Source of the DNA: a virus
Length of the DNA: 42,473 bases
IMG/VR virus record: IMGVR_UViG_3300048536_000696
Span: 1-42,473 of that record
Direction: 5' to 3' (one strand)
The notes under the pieces are model-generated. The model made no database searches, had not been told where the DNA came from, and saw only the letters and a program-made list of their open reading frames with translations. The translations under genes and the position numbers were made by a program. Positions 23,538-31,686 of this stretch are shown in pieces (position 1 is the first letter of the stretch; each line of letters begins with the position of its first letter).

Positions 23538-26500
23538 ATGAGTACAAAAATTTCAAATTTACCAGAGTTAGGTGTTAATCAAAGCGGTGGGATCGATAGA
23601 AGTATTATCGACGGAAACGAATTTTTTCCGATAATCGACTTTGATGCAAATAGCAATTTACAGACGTTTAAAATTAAATTAGATACACTGTTTTTAAGTG
23701 GTCAAGGATTTGAGAAATTAACAGATGTTAGCGTTGTACAAGGCTCCACATTTAATGATGATGCTAGTATAGATTTTGGTGAGGGTCCTATCGCTCTTGA
23801 CGGAAATAAATTTTTTACATTACAATATACAGATGAAGCTGGTCAGATAACAAAACTTAAAATCCAAAAATATGTAATTGAAAATGGCGATGTAAAATTC
23901 GAGCATATTGATACTACTGATTATTTTACTTCTGATGTAGGAAATCTAATAGAAAGTGATAGTAGTAGTAATGTTAAATTAGCTACAGCTGGTGCAATTG
24001 ATACACACATTACTCACAGATTATATGGTACGAATGAGTATGATGATACAATTAAAGGATATTTTGGTGATAGTACAACTTCACGCACTACTGGTGATCA
24101 CATATTAAAAGATTTTAGACTAAATTCAGAGGTTGCACAGGATTTTCTAGATCTGTTAGATGATGTTAGACCTTCGCTAAATACATTTAAGAAGATCGAA
24201 GAACAGTTTGATACGATTGATTATAGTGATAAAATTGGAACAAGTCAAGTAAACACTGATCAGTTTGTAATTCTTGAACCAGGCGGTGATTTAAGTAGTC
24301 GTTTAAATATTAAACCACTCGGAATTGGCACTGGTCTTCTTAACACCAATGCGGTTATCACTGCTAAGATTAAGGATGCAGCAATCACTACTGCTAAGAT
24401 TGATACTGGTGCAATTACTGCAACTAAACTAAATGTTGATTCGGTTATAACAGTTAAGATTAAAGATGAAGCTGTAACTCCTGCTAAACTTTCTGTTGGT
24501 GCACCTCAATGGAATACTGATAGTGTAAATATTCTTAATGACTTAAATGTTACTCATGATATTAATGTTATTAATAATATTAAATCTTTTGGTACTGATA
24601 TTAGTTTATTCAATTCTAATGTCACAAATAGATCGACTGGTAATGGTAGAGCGATCTCTCACGATCTCGGAGATACACTAGTTATTAATAAATTTAACGA
24701 TTACATTGGAGGTGTACATATTAAGGGATTAATAATGGCACCTGATCAGCATGTAGGTAGAATAGTTGCAAGTACTGATAACACGTTAGTAACAAAGGCA
24801 TATGTAGATCGCGCTGACATTCTTCTTAATCCTATTGCAGAAGATAAAATTCAAGATGATGCGGTTATACACCGTCATATGACTCCTGATTCAGTTGACA
24901 CCGAAGAACTATTTGATTTCTGTGTAACAAGTCCTAAGGTTGAAGCTATCGGCCCACATTGGGATGATACTGGTACAGTTAAAATAAGTAATAAACTAGA
25001 TATTGATGGACATGATCTAACTATTGGTGACATTGGTGGTACATCAACAACTAACGAAACTCGATTAATACTTCGTGGTCCAGAAACTACAGATGATGAT
25101 ATTCGACTACGTAGAGGAATTGCCACTGTTGCCCGAGGAAAGGGTGTTAACGGCAATTTCATTCTTAACAATTCAGGTACTGGAGATCTTATATTTAGTA
25201 GAAGTGGTCAAGAAAGTTTTAGATTAACTCCTACTGCAGCAAAGTTACCTAAGACTCTTCAAATTGCAGGAGGTGCTTCAGCAACTATTAATGGAACAAA
25301 CCTTTCTAACATACCATTACTTATTGGAAATATTAATGCAGGAATTGGAATTGATAACAATGAAATAGTACAAAAGGGAGGAAATCTCCATATCGGTGTT
25401 GCTGATTCAAATCGAAATATCTTTTTCAGGTCCGGCACTCTTTTAAGAGCAACTATTCATGGTGAGAGCGGAGATATTCAAGCTACTGGAGATCTTATCA
25501 CAAATGCAGGTATAGTAAGAGCAGTAAGAGATGATTCAAGACTCAATCTTCGTGGTGGTACAACAAATGCAAATGGAGCGAATATCGATTTGTATGGAGT
25601 TAATAATGGAACTAACTCAAATCAGGCAATTTATGATGCAGATATACACCGCTTTAGGGTATCAAATGGTAGTGTAACTGCCCTTGAAATTGATGCTAAA
25701 ACTAGGAGAATTAAACTATTTGCTGAAGGTACACAACCAAATCATTTGGTTACGAAGAAGTATGTTGATGATGAAGTATTTAAACCTATTCAAAGTTTAG
25801 ATATCATTACTTCGAGAATGGAAAGTGGATTTTACGAGACATCGAATGCAATATTTGGTAATGGATGGCCAGAAACAACTAACGGATATTATCATCTACT
25901 CACAAATACTCATAGTAACACAACAAATTATAATGCTTTACAGTTTGCTGCTTCATATACTAATCAAGAAGTTTACTTTAGATCAACAAATAATAATGGT
26001 AGTCAAGCATGGAGCAAATTGTGGCATACAAACAATCAAGGAGCTGGTTCTGGATTAGATGCTGATTTACTTGATGGAAAAGAAGCAGCTGCCTTTTCTT
26101 TAATTAGTCATCTACACGATGATAGATATAGAAAACTTAATACTTTAATTGGATATAACGATCTTACGCCCGGAGCACCTTCTTGGGACACAACTAATGT
26201 TAATATTCCCAATAATTTAGATGTTTCTTTAAGCGCAACTATAGATGGAAATTTAGCAGTTGGTGGTCAAATAACCCAAACCGGACCTGACTTTAAGATA
26301 TTCAATCAAACCCGTGCCGGAAGCGGTAACACACATGCAGGTAGAGCACTTGTACATGGAGTAAACGATGCATTAAATATTAATTATGCTAAAGATTATA
26401 CTGGTGGTGTACTAATTCACGGAAATATAATTGCTCGTGATCAATCAATGGCGTTTATTAAGGATAATTCCAGAGCGTTAGCCACACAAGAATACGTTTT

Positions 26501-28289
26501 ATCTAAACAGGCAGAAACATTTCCAGATCTTAATTACATACTTAAAGCAGGTGATAATGTTTTCGGAACTTTATCGTGGACAAATGTAAGTGGAGAAGGT
26601 CTAGAATGGTCTAAGGATACTGATAAAGCTTCGATTAAATTTTACAATGAGGGTGACACTGATCCTGATTGTCGATTACAGTTTGAGATTGGTGATAATA
26701 ACACTGAGTATTTTACATTTGTTCTTAATCCAAGTGGATCACGGCCAAATATAACACTTCTAAAAATAGGTCATGACGAGCTTTCTTATAAAGGCTATGA
26801 TGTTTGGCATGACGGTAATACTACTGGTAAAGTTGATGAAGTTCATCTCGCTAAAAATGCTGTAACTAATATTAAGATTTCTGATAATGCAGTTAACGAA
26901 AGAAAACTTGCTTCGAACTCGGTTACTGGAAGTAAGATACCTGATGGCACAATTGTTGCTTCTCATATACAGGATTCATCTATTGGGACTGCTAAGATAG
27001 TTGATGATTCAGTTACTTCTGCTAAGATAGTTGATAATTCAATTATTGCATCGAAGATACCAAATAGTTCAATTGTTACTTCTAAAATATTAGATAAAGC
27101 AATTACTACAATTAAGATTGATAATAATGCAGTTAATAATAGTAAGATAATTGATAACGCAATTACTACTGATAAAATTGCTAATTTCAATGTAACTACG
27201 AATAAAATTGCTAATTTCAATGTAACTTCAGAAAAGATAGCTGATAATGCAATTATTTCAAGTAAGTTACCAAATGCAATAATTACTACTGATAAAATTG
27301 CTAATCAAAATGTTACAAGCGCGAAGATATCAGATCTCTCAATTACTACTGCTAAGATTGCTAATAACAATGTTACTGCTGAAAAAATTCTAAATGGTGT
27401 TATATCTCCTACTAAACTTTCTCCTGGTGGACCTAGTTGGAATGCTAATAATAATTTGTATGTTAAAGGTACACTAGTATTAGGACAACCTGTGGGAGGA
27501 GCAGGACCTTACACCGGAATTACAGCTACTCGAGTAGATACAATTGACACACTATCCTTATATGCAAATGATAGCATAAAGTTTAGTCAAGCAGTTGACG
27601 GCGACGTGACCATGCATATCTACACTCCAGCTGGTTCCGGTACCGACGGAGGTAGAGTAGCTATTGGTGACTATGTTACTGGAGCATATCATTCCAAATT
27701 GTATATTAGTGATAAAGCTGTTCCATTAGCGTTTAAAGAAACTGATCAAGAAGGAGCAGGTTCATTGTGGAGAATGCCGCTTGATGGTAAATCATTAAGG
27801 TTTGATTCTTCAAATAATGGTAACACATTTGGTAGTGATTACACCGACGTACTTGCTTTGTTTAGTGACGGTAAAGTTATTGCTCGTAGTTTAACAAAAA
27901 CACTTATTAATAAACACGATAGATCTCTTGTTACAAAAGAATACGTAGATGATAAAGTTGCTGAAAATACAGTTACTGCGGAATATGTACAAACCGAAAT
28001 TACAAATGCACTTACTTTTAAAAGCATATTACACTATGTTGATATGTATAATTACGGTCGAACACCGCTAAATAGTCACCCTTCGGCTTCTATGATTACT
28101 TGGGCTAAAGGACAGCTTGGCACTACAGTCAAAAGTGGACATCGTGTTATGGTTAGAGTTAAATATTATGAATCATACCGTTGGGGTAATGGAGGTGCAT
28201 ATAGAGATAGAGAAAGAGCCTACATATATAAAGTTTCTGGAACGTATCCTAATTCGAGCTGGTCAATAAACCACGTATGGAATAGTTAA
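23538..28289 (+). CDS. Tail fibre protein (1583 residues)
   Basis: The N-terminus (MSTKISNLPELGVNQSGGID) resembles attachment domains of marine T4-like fibres. The body is built from fibre repeats: an LxxGxPxW module at residues about 321-426, repeated at 880-987 and begun again near 1298; xYVDD junction motifs (VTKKYVDDE, VTKEYVDDK); a GSGLDADLLDG motif like that of T4 long-fibre proteins near residue 838; and runs of about 10-residue repeats of the T(T/S)xKI type at 271-318 and 1100-1294. The C-terminal 60 residues are aromatic and basic (MVRVKYYESYRWGNGGAY) and are probably the exposed tip. Repeats suggest a long trimeric shaft. Whether it is a short, long or side fibre cannot be told. Confidence 0.8.
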   Translation: MSTKISNLPELGVNQSGGIDRSIIDGNEFFPIIDFDANSNLQTFKIKLDTLFLSGQGFEKLTDVSVVQGSTFNDDASIDFGEGPIALDGNKFFTLQYTDEAGQITKLKIQKYVIENGDVKFEHIDTTDYFTSDVGNLIESDSSSNVKLATAGAIDTHITHRLYGTNEYDDTIKGYFGDSTTSRTTGDHILKDFRLNSEVAQDFLDLLDDVRPSLNTFKKIEEQFDTIDYSDKIGTSQVNTDQFVILEPGGDLSSRLNIKPLGIGTGLLNTNAVITAKIKDAAITTAKIDTGAITATKLNVDSVITVKIKDEAVTPAKLSVGAPQWNTDSVNILNDLNVTHDINVINNIKSFGTDISLFNSNVTNRSTGNGRAISHDLGDTLVINKFNDYIGGVHIKGLIMAPDQHVGRIVASTDNTLVTKAYVDRADILLNPIAEDKIQDDAVIHRHMTPDSVDTEELFDFCVTSPKVEAIGPHWDDTGTVKISNKLDIDGHDLTIGDIGGTSTTNETRLILRGPETTDDDIRLRRGIATVARGKGVNGNFILNNSGTGDLIFSRSGQESFRLTPTAAKLPKTLQIAGGASATINGTNLSNIPLLIGNINAGIGIDNNEIVQKGGNLHIGVADSNRNIFFRSGTLLRATIHGESGDIQATGDLITNAGIVRAVRDDSRLNLRGGTTNANGANIDLYGVNNGTNSNQAIYDADIHRFRVSNGSVTALEIDAKTRRIKLFAEGTQPNHLVTKKYVDDEVFKPIQSLDIITSRMESGFYETSNAIFGNGWPETTNGYYHLLTNTHSNTTNYNALQFAASYTNQEVYFRSTNNNGSQAWSKLWHTNNQGAGSGLDADLLDGKEAAAFSLISHLHDDRYRKLNTLIGYNDLTPGAPSWDTTNVNIPNNLDVSLSATIDGNLAVGGQITQTGPDFKIFNQTRAGSGNTHAGRALVHGVNDALNINYAKDYTGGVLIHGNIIARDQSMAFIKDNSRALATQEYVLSKQAETFPDLNYILKAGDNVFGTLSWTNVSGEGLEWSKDTDKASIKFYNEGDTDPDCRLQFEIGDNNTEYFTFVLNPSGSRPNITLLKIGHDELSYKGYDVWHDGNTTGKVDEVHLAKNAVTNIKISDNAVNERKLASNSVTGSKIPDGTIVASHIQDSSIGTAKIVDDSVTSAKIVDNSIIASKIPNSSIVTSKILDKAITTIKIDNNAVNNSKIIDNAITTDKIANFNVTTNKIANFNVTSEKIADNAIISSKLPNAIITTDKIANQNVTSAKISDLSITTAKIANNNVTAEKILNGVISPTKLSPGGPSWNANNNLYVKGTLVLGQPVGGAGPYTGITATRVDTIDTLSLYANDSIKFSQAVDGDVTMHIYTPAGSGTDGGRVAIGDYVTGAYHSKLYISDKAVPLAFKETDQEGAGSLWRMPLDGKSLRFDSSNNGNTFGSDYTDVLALFSDGKVIARSLTKTLINKHDRSLVTKEYVDDKVAENTVTAEYVQTEITNALTFKSILHYVDMYNYGRTPLNSHPSASMITWAKGQLGTTVKSGHRVMVRVKYYESYRWGNGGAYRDRERAYIYKVSGTYPNSSWSINHVWNS
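26836..27420 (+). repeat. Degenerate ~30-bp tandem repeats encoding T-x-K-I units
   Basis: About 18 units of roughly 10 codons encode (V/I)T(T/S)xKIxxxx(A/S/V). Some neighbouring units are near-identical, such as ACTGATAAAATTGCTAAT followed within 30 bases by a close copy. The units stay in frame with the fibre gene, so this is a protein shaft, not a CRISPR array. Confidence 0.8.
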
Positions 28290-28299
28290 ATTTAAAGTC

Positions 28300-28307
28300 T
28301 ATAAATA
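28300..28307 (+). promoter_or_regulatory. Late promoter before the oxygenase gene group
   Basis: An exact TATAAATA ends 19 nt before the ATG at 28327. A second near-match (AATAAATA, 28312-28319) ends 7 nt before it. Either could drive the three overlapping genes that follow. Confidence 0.6.
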
Positions 28308-28326
28308 ATAAAATAAATAAAAAATT

Positions 28327-28959
28327 ATGAGCGAAATAACATTCGAAGACGGCGATAATATTAAAGATAAACTCGCAGAGATATTAAATAGTAGTCAAGA
28401 TAAAATTTTACTATTCAATAAAGCATCTGGTGCGTATATCTCAACGCTCGTTACTACTGACACATCTGGACTAGATAGCACATATTATAAGTGGAAAGTA
28501 ATGAAGTTTGATGCTAACACACATACGTGGCATGGTGACTATGATAATGGTAATCTTATTCCTAAAAGTGATTTGCCTACGATTATTGATGAAGAGTCAG
28601 TAGATGATCAAGCAGGAGCAGTAATAAAGGAATCATATCCATGGTTTTCACAACTCAATATTCTAACAAATGTATTAAAAAAAGTTGTTGCTGATAGCAA
28701 TGTATCTGGAGAAGAAGTTGAAAGGTTTAATGAAATGGTCTCATTTATTGAAGCGCGCCGAGATACTAACCGCCGATATAAAGATGCATATATTGCAGAT
28801 GACAGTTTTGTTTTTAAAACCAGAAGAGATTTGTGGAATGAGGAAGCTGAACGATTGGATGGAGGATTACACGAGTTATTAGGACCGGAAGATAAATTTA
28901 GTTCCTTACCTCACCAAGATCCTAGTAATGATGTAGATCAGCCTGGAGAACATTATTAA
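28327..28959 (+). CDS. Unknown protein between fibre and oxygenase
   Basis: I do not recognise a family for this 210-residue acidic protein. Residues 20-75 look like a small beta domain (KILLFNKASGAYISTL, then YYKWKVMKFDANTHTWHGDY). Residues about 95-140 form a helical segment with WFSQLNILTNVLKKVVAD, and the end is charged (RRDLWNEEAERLDGGLHELL). Its position right after a fibre gene would fit a fibre chaperone or a fibre-tip accessory protein, but that is context only. Its stop overlaps the oxygenase ATG (TAATG), so the two are co-translated. Confidence 0.65.
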   Translation: MSEITFEDGDNIKDKLAEILNSSQDKILLFNKASGAYISTLVTTDTSGLDSTYYKWKVMKFDANTHTWHGDYDNGNLIPKSDLPTIIDEESVDDQAGAVIKESYPWFSQLNILTNVLKKVVADSNVSGEEVERFNEMVSFIEARRDTNRRYKDAYIADDSFVFKTRRDLWNEEAERLDGGLHELLGPEDKFSSLPHQDPSNDVDQPGEHY

Positions 28960-29525
28960 TGGATAAATATGCCAATCATTTAAAAGAAATTGAGCATAAA
29001 TTAACAATTATTGAAGACTTTATTTCTGAAGAGCAATGCGATGATATACTTCGTTTTGTTTCAGACAAATCTTTAAATGATCGTGCAAGCTTTTCACCTA
29101 ATTACGGACTAAAACACGAAGTAGGAAAATATAAGTCAATAGGTATTACACAAAAGACTTATCCTGATTTTTTTAATAAATATTTTAACGATAAGCTTGT
29201 TAATGGATTTTCACCATATGAGATTCAAATTAATAAGTATGAAGCAGGAGAATACATACCACCTCATAAAGATCAGGGTACTTCGCTGTATACTGTAACA
29301 GTTCCTCTTCAAACAAATGAAAAGAATTATTTGGTATTCGGTGATCCTAATTCTTTTTATAATAAAGTTTCAGTAGTAGAATCAGATAATAAAGGAATGA
29401 CAAAATCATTCTCTGATGTAAAAGGTAGAGGTTACATGTTCAATGGCACTAACCCTATTCATTGGGTTCCACCCACAGATTCTCTTAGATACAGCGTAAT
29501 TTTTCTTTATAGTCTACCATTATGA
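28959..29525 (+). CDS. 2OG-Fe(II) oxygenase family protein
   Basis: The 188-residue protein has a complete 2-oxoglutarate/Fe(II) dioxygenase motif set: His103-x-Asp105 in EYIPPHKD, distal His168 in NPIHWV, and Arg177 nine residues later in LRYSVIFLY, which would bind 2-oxoglutarate. Tyr94 and the preceding INKYEAGEY strand fit the double-stranded beta-helix core. Such enzymes hydroxylate proteins, nucleic acids or small molecules; the substrate is unknown. Oxygenase genes of this superfamily are common among tail genes of marine T4-like phages. It overlaps its neighbours by 1 and 4 bases, so it is made together with an unknown protein and an oxygenase-like partner. A role in modifying a fibre or baseplate protein is a guess from location. 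Confidence 0.85.
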   Translation: MDKYANHLKEIEHKLTIIEDFISEEQCDDILRFVSDKSLNDRASFSPNYGLKHEVGKYKSIGITQKTYPDFFNKYFNDKLVNGFSPYEIQINKYEAGEYIPPHKDQGTSLYTVTVPLQTNEKNYLVFGDPNSFYNKVSVVESDNKGMTKSFSDVKGRGYMFNGTNPIHWVPPTDSLRYSVIFLYSLPL

Positions 29526-30061
29526 TACACGATGTCAGTTTTGCTCAGGAAACATTAGACTCTTTTTTAGGAGTCTGTAACAAAATGGGATTTAAAAGAG
29601 CTGCTAATGTAGGTCGTAGAACTGGAAATAGCGCTGCTAGAGATAACTTATCTATGTATGAATACATTCGAACTGCACGGATTTTGAATGATATGCATGC
29701 GTATGAAGCAGTAAAAGATTTGGGAACTAAAATGGGAATTTGGAAATATATTCTTGTACATTATGTTCTACAACTTCAAAAGGGAGATTTCTTAGATATT
29801 CAAGACGATTGGCAAAATTCTATTCATAACAAACCCATTAGTAAATTTTTTTCAATAGCTCTTACAAGTGAAAATAGTATTATTATTGATAATGATAAAT
29901 ACACTGTACCTAAATATAGTGCTATAGAATTTAGTCCTACAAAGATTCATGAAATAAAACCAGTTAAACAAAAAAATACATGGATGGTTTTTATGGTTCC
30001 CCAAAGCGTAAACATGGGGGATGTTATAAATAACAGCATACAACATTACAAACTTATATAA
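29522..30061 (+). CDS. Degenerate oxygenase-like (beta-helix fold) protein
   Basis: This 179-residue protein overlaps the oxygenase by ATGA. Its C-terminal half parallels the core of the upstream enzyme: KGDFLDIQDD aligns with AGEYIPPHKD, and KIHEIKPV aligns with the distal-His strand. The iron-binding pattern would be Gln94, Asp96 and His143, with Asn152 in place of the 2OG-binding Arg. It therefore looks like an inactive relative, or one with altered cofactor use. The N-terminal 75 residues are helical and basic. Possible roles are a regulatory partner of the active enzyme or a ligand-binding subunit. The alignment is by eye and short, so the fold assignment is moderate. Confidence 0.5.
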   Translation: MIHDVSFAQETLDSFLGVCNKMGFKRAANVGRRTGNSAARDNLSMYEYIRTARILNDMHAYEAVKDLGTKMGIWKYILVHYVLQLQKGDFLDIQDDWQNSIHNKPISKFFSIALTSENSIIIDNDKYTVPKYSAIEFSPTKIHEIKPVKQKNTWMVFMVPQSVNMGDVINNSIQHYKLI

Positions 30062-30064
30062 ATA
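30057..30064 (+). promoter_or_regulatory. Late promoter before gp8
   Basis: An exact TATAAATA overlaps the preceding stop codon and ends 5 nt before the gp8 ATG. Confidence 0.7.
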
Positions 30065-30069
30065 AAGAT

Positions 30070-31686
30070 ATGGCAGCAATAATTACAAGCGAATTTAGAA
30101 AAAACTCGAGAGAACTATTCATTAACAGTATTAAGGGTACAAATCCATCAGATGCAACGACTGATGACTATTATGTTGGTCTAGGCAAAACTGATAGTTG
30201 GCCTGATACGACAGATTCTTTGGGTAATCAAGTAACAGAATATAGTAGACAATTTTCTGCTCCTTTACCGGTAGATAATGATATTAACAAGACCGATGTA
30301 TTAAAAAATCTTATGATTTTGGTTTCAACAAAATCTACAGAGGTGTTTAATGTTATTCCACGAAATAATTGGGCATTTGATCGAATTTATAAAACATATG
30401 ATCCAACCGATCCAAAATGTTTTGACTATGAAACAATCGATGGAGTTGCATACTATCCTTGTTATGTTACTTCTAATGATCGTATATATCTTTGTCTTTC
30501 AAATAAAGATGATAATGGAGAAATTGCACTATCATCTACTGCAATTCCTTCTGGGACAGGCTCAGAGAATTCATTTTTATCTTATTCAAAGCCACGAACA
30601 ATTGACGGCGCATCAGGTTATATTTGGGCGTATGTAACATCTTTAGATGAAGATTCTAAATTTTACACTGATCAATTTGTAAATTATACTTATCCTACTA
30701 GCGAGACAGAGTACACTGCAATTAATAACGCTACTGGCGGATTAATTTATGATTTTAAGGTTGTTAATGGAGGCGGAGCTACAGCTCTTCCAGATGTAAC
30801 TGAAATTATAGTAGTTGGTACAATGAGAGATGATAATGGAGGCATTGTGCATGCGGAGAATGCCGTATTATATAAATATGGTGAAACTGCAACGAGTAAT
30901 GATATTTATGACAATTTTGATGTTCTATTTGGAGATAACGGAATTGAGTCTATTCGATATATAAATGATGATAATAAACCAACATGGCTTACTGAATATA
31001 TATCAGCTTCTGTTCAAGTTAAAGTTAATGGAACAATTAGCGAAACAGCTGACATTATTCCATTTAAGTTACCTGAAAATGGATTAGGAAGATATCCGGA
31101 TAACGATCTTCCATCTTATTATGCTGGTATTGCGGTTGATTTTATAGGTTCAGTTGATGAAGAAGCACCAACTGGTTTTGCTGTTGATGTTAGACAGATA
31201 AGTTTAATTAAAAATCCAGTTCGCAGCGCTGCCGGTGAAGGTACAGTTGTTGTCGATGATGACGTAGGAGACTACACTGAGACACAAGCATACGACGCTC
31301 TAAAATATATACAAATTGCTAACGATGGCTCAGGTAACCCATTGAGAAAAGAGTATCTCGGTAGAGACTATATTATTCATCAAGAGTCAACTGGAGCAAA
31401 GGCATGGTTAGATTATACTGATTCTACCGAGAATAGATTCTTTTATCACCAAAATAGTTCTCCGGTAGTTAACTTTAAAAAGTTTCAAGAATCTCCCGAG
31501 AATGCAGCAGATTTAACACTTACATCTATAAGTGGATTTTCTGATGGACTTCTATACCAAATTGAAAGTGTAGGTCAACCCGAATATACGCCCGAAACTG
31601 GTGAAGTCATCTTTTATGAGAATAGAAAGCCTATAAATAGAAATTATAATCAAACCGATGAAGTTAAACTTGTTATACAATTCTAA
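30070..31686 (+). CDS. gp8: gp8-like baseplate wedge protein
   Basis: The 538-residue product begins like gp8 (ITSEFRKNSRELFINSI) and has DDYYVGLGKTDSWPD, VIPRNNWAFDRIYKTYDP and DGASGYIWAYV, each with a counterpart in T4 gp8 (334 residues). It closes with VIFYENRKPINRNYNQTDEV, matching the T4 C-terminal ENRPPI...DQTEE pattern. gp8 dimers join the outer wedge. The extra 200 residues fall mainly in the middle. Its stop overlaps the next ATG (TAATG). Confidence 0.88.
   Translation: MAAIITSEFRKNSRELFINSIKGTNPSDATTDDYYVGLGKTDSWPDTTDSLGNQVTEYSRQFSAPLPVDNDINKTDVLKNLMILVSTKSTEVFNVIPRNNWAFDRIYKTYDPTDPKCFDYETIDGVAYYPCYVTSNDRIYLCLSNKDDNGEIALSSTAIPSGTGSENSFLSYSKPRTIDGASGYIWAYVTSLDEDSKFYTDQFVNYTYPTSETEYTAINNATGGLIYDFKVVNGGGATALPDVTEIIVVGTMRDDNGGIVHAENAVLYKYGETATSNDIYDNFDVLFGDNGIESIRYINDDNKPTWLTEYISASVQVKVNGTISETADIIPFKLPENGLGRYPDNDLPSYYAGIAVDFIGSVDEEAPTGFAVDVRQISLIKNPVRSAAGEGTVVVDDDVGDYTETQAYDALKYIQIANDGSGNPLRKEYLGRDYIIHQESTGAKAWLDYTDSTENRFFYHQNSSPVVNFKKFQESPENAADLTLTSISGFSDGLLYQIESVGQPEYTPETGEVIFYENRKPINRNYNQTDEVKLVIQF
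31632..31639 (+). promoter_or_regulatory. Candidate late promoter inside the end of gp8
   Basis: An exact TATAAATA lies within the last codons of gp8, 46 nt before the ATG of the DUF4815 gene. It could give that gene an independent transcript; being inside coding sequence, it may also be chance. Confidence 0.4.

Noticed and set aside
26836-27420. CRISPR-like array
   Set aside because: Repeats are degenerate, in frame with a fibre gene, and lack unique spacers of constant length.
28290-28326. AT-rich gap as a replication origin or RNA gene
   Set aside because: It is only 37 bases and is fully explained by promoter octamers; no tRNA-like or structured element was seen there or elsewhere.
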